Positions 61,233 to 64,000 of a stretch of 64,000 nucleotides of DNA are shown piece after piece. Below the pieces are notes generated by a model that saw nothing but the letters and a program-made list of their open reading frames with translations, was not told the DNA's origin and made no database searches. Source of the stretch: Burkholderia ambifaria (GTDB taxonomy: Bacteria > Pseudomonadota > Gammaproteobacteria > Burkholderiales > Burkholderiaceae). The position numbers and the translations under genes are program-made. Where the stretch lies: assembly GCF_001443045.1 (NCBI RefSeq), contig NZ_LKPJ01000025.1:25555-89554 (forward strand), given 5' to 3'. Numbering within the stretch: position 1 is the first letter of the stretch; every line of letters starts with the position of its first letter.

Positions 61233-61933
61233 CGGCGGTGCGAAGGACCCACGTGATCGCGTGGGTCGCTGCGGCACTGTCCGTGAGTGTTGCCGGGATC
61301 GGCTGGTTGCACACGACGCAAGGGCGACGGCTCCTCACCGAGCTTGGCGTGAAGTGTCCAGTTGATTCCGTCGATTCCCGAACGGTGCTGTCGATTCGCA
61401 ACAAAGCGATTTTGCAGGAGAGAGGTGTATCAGCGGCCGCCCACCGTCCTGCGTTCGGCCTGCAGCTCGATCGCAGTACGGAAGCAGAAGTGCTGGAAAG
61501 AATGTCGCGATACAAGGCGCAGTGCCTCGAATTGTCCCGAGGCTTGCGCTACCTGCGCTGTCGAGGCGTGCCTGCAGAAACGCTCGGCTCGAATGGACCA
61601 CCCGTGAGCGAAATATGGTTCAGTTTCGCGCCGGATCACACGTTGATGGCCATCAATGTGTACCGTCGCGACATGTCCGCAGATGAAACACGACGGAGCT
61701 GGCAGATCGCCGTCCGGAATCTGCACAATGTGCTCGGAGCGCCAACATCTGTGTCTGGAGATACGACGCTGGAAACGCTTATAGGCAAACCCGTGGCGGT
61801 TGCACGGGTGAGCTACGCCTATTCGGATTACGTAGCGACGGTCACCGCATCCCACCTGCCATACGGGGGACTGGCAGTCCGCGAACAGTATATGTCTACC
61901 GCGGTCAAGCAAGAAGGGGAAACACTCGGATGA
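61220..61933 (+). CDS. Hypothetical membrane-anchored protein
   Basis: A 237-residue protein not recognised. One N-terminal hydrophobic helix (about 12-30, VIAWVAAALSVSVAGIGWL) is followed by a soluble, presumably periplasmic domain with several Cys (KCPVDSVDS, AQCLEL, LRCRGVP). Its start overlaps the globin-like lipoprotein gene by 13 bases, so the two are likely translated together and may act on the same surface process. Confidence 0.65.
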   Translation: MYGLTAVRRTHVIAWVAAALSVSVAGIGWLHTTQGRRLLTELGVKCPVDSVDSRTVLSIRNKAILQERGVSAAAHRPAFGLQLDRSTEAEVLERMSRYKAQCLELSRGLRYLRCRGVPAETLGSNGPPVSEIWFSFAPDHTLMAINVYRRDMSADETRRSWQIAVRNLHNVLGAPTSVSGDTTLETLIGKPVAVARVSYAYSDYVATVTASHLPYGGLAVREQYMSTAVKQEGETLG

Positions 61934-62106
61934 GATGCTCGACCAAGGTCCGGCATCTCGCGAACCGCACCGTTGATGAAGGTCTCCAGGAGTCGGCAAA
62001 AGTATCAGTCCGCTTTCCAGCTACGACGACGTTCTAGTTCAGCATCCGCTCGTTAGGAACGTCAATAACGTCGCCTGCGTAAAACGCGGCCCGACGACAA
62101 AACGAC

Positions 62107-63422
62107 TCAACTGCTGCGGTTGCTTGTTCGGCCGACTAACCCGCGCTCGCGCGCCCAGACGATCGCCTCGCCGCGGCTGTACACGTCGAGCTTCGCGTAG
62201 ATCGTCGCGACGTGATTGCGCACGGTGTTCGGCGCGAGCCCGAGACGGCCGGCGATTTCCTTGTTGGTCAGGCCATGGCACAGCAGGTCGAACACGTCGC
62301 GCTCGCGCGCGGTCAGGTCCGACGGCTGGGCGCCCGCATCCGGCGCATTCGCGCGCCGCACGTTCGCCAGCTTCTCGATCAGCGTGCGGCTGAACCAGGA
62401 CGCATCCTGCATCGCCGTTTCGATCGCGTAGACGAGCTCCATCTCGGTACGCTTGCGGTCGCTGATGTCGAGCAGCGCGACGAGCAGGCAGTCGCGCCCG
62501 TGAATCGCGACGGGGCCGGACGACACGACGCAATCGCGCACGTCGCCTTCACGCGTGCGGATCCGCACATCGGCGTTGCGCACGTTGCCGTCGCGCGCCA
62601 GCCGGTCTTCGATGCGCTGCCACGCGGCGCGTTCGGCCCACAGCCCGATCTCCTCCGCGAATTTGCCGAGCAGGTCGTCCTGCGGATGGCCCGTCATCGC
62701 GGCGAACGCGCCGTTCACGTCGAGCAACGGCCGTGACGATCGCGGTGGGGACCGGTGCCATCTGGAACGCCGTCGCGGAGCGTTCCTCGCTCTGCCGCAG
62801 TGCACGCTCGGCCTGCTTGCGCGGCTCGAGATCCATGAACGTGAACAGCATGCACGCTTCGTCGTTCATGTCGATCGGCTGCCCGGCGACCACCATGGCC
62901 TTCGTGCTGCCGTCCGCGAGCTTCAGCACGGCCTCCATCTGCGGAATCGTCGCGCCTTCGCCGAGCCGCTCGATCGCGAGTTCGCGCCGCTCGGCCTGTT
63001 CGAGCACGTCGACCTCGTATACCGAGCGGCCGAGCACGTCTTCATGCACGTGGCCGGTCATGTCGAGAAAGCCCTGGTTGACCTTCACGTAGCACAGGTC
63101 GTCGAGCCGGCAGATCACGGCCGGCGCCGGGTTCGCGTTGAAGATGCGCTCGAAGCGCTCCTCGGCGCTCGCCCATTCGGTTGCGTCGTGCACCACGAGC
63201 GCGAGGCAGTTCGGTTCGCCGGCGGCGTTCGTCAGCACGAGGCTGCGGATGCGGTGGACCTAGCTCACGCTTTCGTCGGAGGCCGATTCGACTTCGACCG
63301 TCACGTCGCTGAACTCCTCGCCCGCGATCACGCGATCCATCGGATTTCCCGGTGCGGTTCAGGTGCAACTGGCGGCGGTCGGGATACGACTTCAGCGCCT
63401 GTTCGTTGTCCAGTTCGTTCAT
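62107..63422 (-). pseudogene. PAS-LuxR regulator with frameshifts and a nonsense codon
   Basis: Reading leftward, the pieces are MNELDNEQALKSYPDRRQLH, a frame change near 63350, MDRVIAGEEFSDVTVEVESA, an in-frame TAG at 63260-63262 (expected Trp before VHRIRSLVL), then PAS text FERIFNANPAPAVICRLDDL, a second frame change near 62730, a further PAS (LLDVNGAFAAMTGHP), and an intact C-terminal LuxR HTH (LTARERDVFDLLCHGLTNKE). At least three lesions make it non-functional as a whole. The HTH module alone could still be made only if internal initiation occurs. Confidence 0.85.
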
Positions 63423-63865
63423 CGGTTCCTTGTCTATTTCGCCCCGTCATCTTGATGGCTTGATCCACCATCTTCGATGTGGCCATGTCAGAAGACGCTC
63501 TTTTGTTCGGCAACGAAAGGTAGATACTAACCCATTGTTTTATATGAATAGTTATTTGGGGCCACAAGGCAAGGTCTTGTCAGGCTTAAAGGCGTCCAAC
63601 TGGAAAAACGCGCGGGAATCAAAGGCACCCCACGTCGGACGCGACTGCTAGTGGGGGGAGTCGTACCTTTCGTGCATTTATAGGCGGTTGTGACAAAAAA
63701 TCTCTTGTGATTCAACGACTTGCAAATCTGCATGTTTCGTGAAAACCGTGAGGCCGCAAAGCCTTGCAGTAAGCGCCTCTGCGAGCGGTCACCGCCAGAT
63801 TTCGCACGATTCGAACGATTACCCCCCCCTGCACCCCCAAACCGTCCCCATTTCTGCCGCCAAAC

Positions 63866-63881
63866 CTGTATGGATATACAG
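63866..63881. promoter_or_regulatory. LexA-box-like palindrome CTGT-N8-ACAG
   Basis: CTGTATGGATATACAG fits the E. coli/betaproteobacterial SOS-box form exactly, with an AT-rich centre. It lies 22 bases before the -35 of the toxin promoter. The remainder of 63423-63937 holds no supported gene; the 63-codon frame at 63739 has no recognisable content. Confidence 0.55.
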
Positions 63882-63902
63882 TTTAACGAGACACCCGATA
63901 GC

Positions 63903-63931
63903 TTGCCAACTATGCGCCATTGGCGTATAAA
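63903..63931 (+). promoter_or_regulatory. Sigma-70 promoter of the toxin gene
   Basis: TTGCCA (63903-63908) and TATAAA (63926-63931) are 17 bases apart. The spacer and leader contain GCGCCA/TGGCG and GGCG...CGCC inverted repeats, typical of autoregulated toxin-antitoxin promoters. It lies only 6 bases before the start codon, so the transcript would be nearly leaderless. Confidence 0.6.
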
Positions 63932-63937
63932 AGCGCC

Positions 63938-64000
63938 ATGTACACAATCATCGAAACCCCGCTGTTTCAGCGCTACGCAGACGAAATATGGCGAGATGGC
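63938..64000 (+). CDS. RelE/HigB-like toxin, N-terminal fragment (runs off window)
   Basis: ATG 63938 begins MYTIIETPLFQRYADEIW, which matches the first strand and helix of RelE-family mRNA-interferase toxins (typical MYTIIETPxFxxxAxxIW). Only 21 residues lie inside the window; an HTH antitoxin gene would be expected directly downstream. The AT-rich, promoter-dense upstream region supports a separate small operon. Confidence 0.6.
   Translation, partial: MYTIIETPLFQRYADEIWRDG

Noticed and set aside
63739..63930. 63-codon frame before the toxin gene
   Set aside because: No ribosome site or similarity; it overlaps the LexA-like site and the toxin promoter.
1..64000. CRISPR array, tRNA, rRNA or riboswitch
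   Set aside because: No regularly spaced repeats, cloverleaf-like segments or known riboswitch cores were noticed on either strand by eye; a covariance-model search would be decisive.

Overview
The window looks like accessory DNA on a secondary chromosome of a Burkholderia-type betaproteobacterium. The base composition is high in G+C, reading frames are dense and often overlap as ATGA. Family-typical markers include a DUF4148 secreted protein, a Burkholderia-style trimeric porin, many LysR/GntR regulators and short-chain dehydrogenases. No rRNA, tRNA, CRISPR array or replication origin was seen.

Layout. (1) 1-2.2 kb: mobile-element debris. The right end of an IS6-family insertion sequence sits inside the transposase gene of a Tn3-family element. 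(2) 2.2-28 kb: a catabolic island. It holds two paralogous GntR/FCD regulators, a LysR regulator, a beta-keto-acid cleavage enzyme (BKACE) with two SDRs, a HyuA/HyuB-type ATP-dependent enzyme with a gamma-carbonic anhydrase, and a fused indolepyruvate ferredoxin oxidoreductase with an Lrp regulator. It also holds a complete LIV-type ABC importer followed by a porin, a phosphatase and a beta-propeller lipoprotein, and an alpha/beta hydrolase overlapped by a branched-chain aminotransferase. The palindrome TGTGATCACA, or a split GTGAT-N5-ATCAC variant, recurs in the promoters of these units and marks them as one regulon. (3) 28-38 kb: mixed accessory metabolism. It contains a LysR/SnoaL/MFS group, a deacetylase/MFS/isomerase group with a divergent LysR, an SDR, a VOC protein and a broken aldo-keto reductase. 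Two distant promoters here share one LysR-like element. (4) 38-60 kb: a light and photo-oxidative-stress island. It has two lipocalins, two ECF sigma factors (one with an anti-sigma), DUF1295, two cyclopropane-synthase-family methyltransferases, two FAD oxidoreductases, DUF1365, a chalcone-isomerase-like protein, a DUF2256 mini-gene, GTP cyclohydrolase I, DUF3429, an SDR, an iron-sulfur (6-4)-type photolyase, a LitR/CarH-like MerR regulator plus an HTH-less paralogue, an esterase, DUF2878 and a CPD photolyase. (5) 60-64 kb: FAS1 and globin-like secreted proteins, a membrane-anchored hypothetical protein, a PAS-LuxR pseudogene with several lesions, and the first codons of a RelE-like toxin behind a LexA-box-like site.

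How the parts may work together. In the catabolic island the porin and ABC importer would bring in an amino-acid-like or other small organic acid. The hydrolase, aminotransferase and keto-acid oxidoreductase would convert fragments to acyl-CoA. The HyuAB enzyme, carbonic anhydrase, SDRs and BKACE can be read as a ketone route: alcohol to ketone, carboxylation to a beta-keto acid, then cleavage. This is inference, and lactam or hydantoin opening by HyuAB is the main alternative. In the light island, photolyases repair UV lesions, folE may feed a folate antenna pigment, and the methyltransferases, lipocalins and FAD enzymes modify or scavenge membrane lipids, probably under the sigma factors and the LitR-like regulator.
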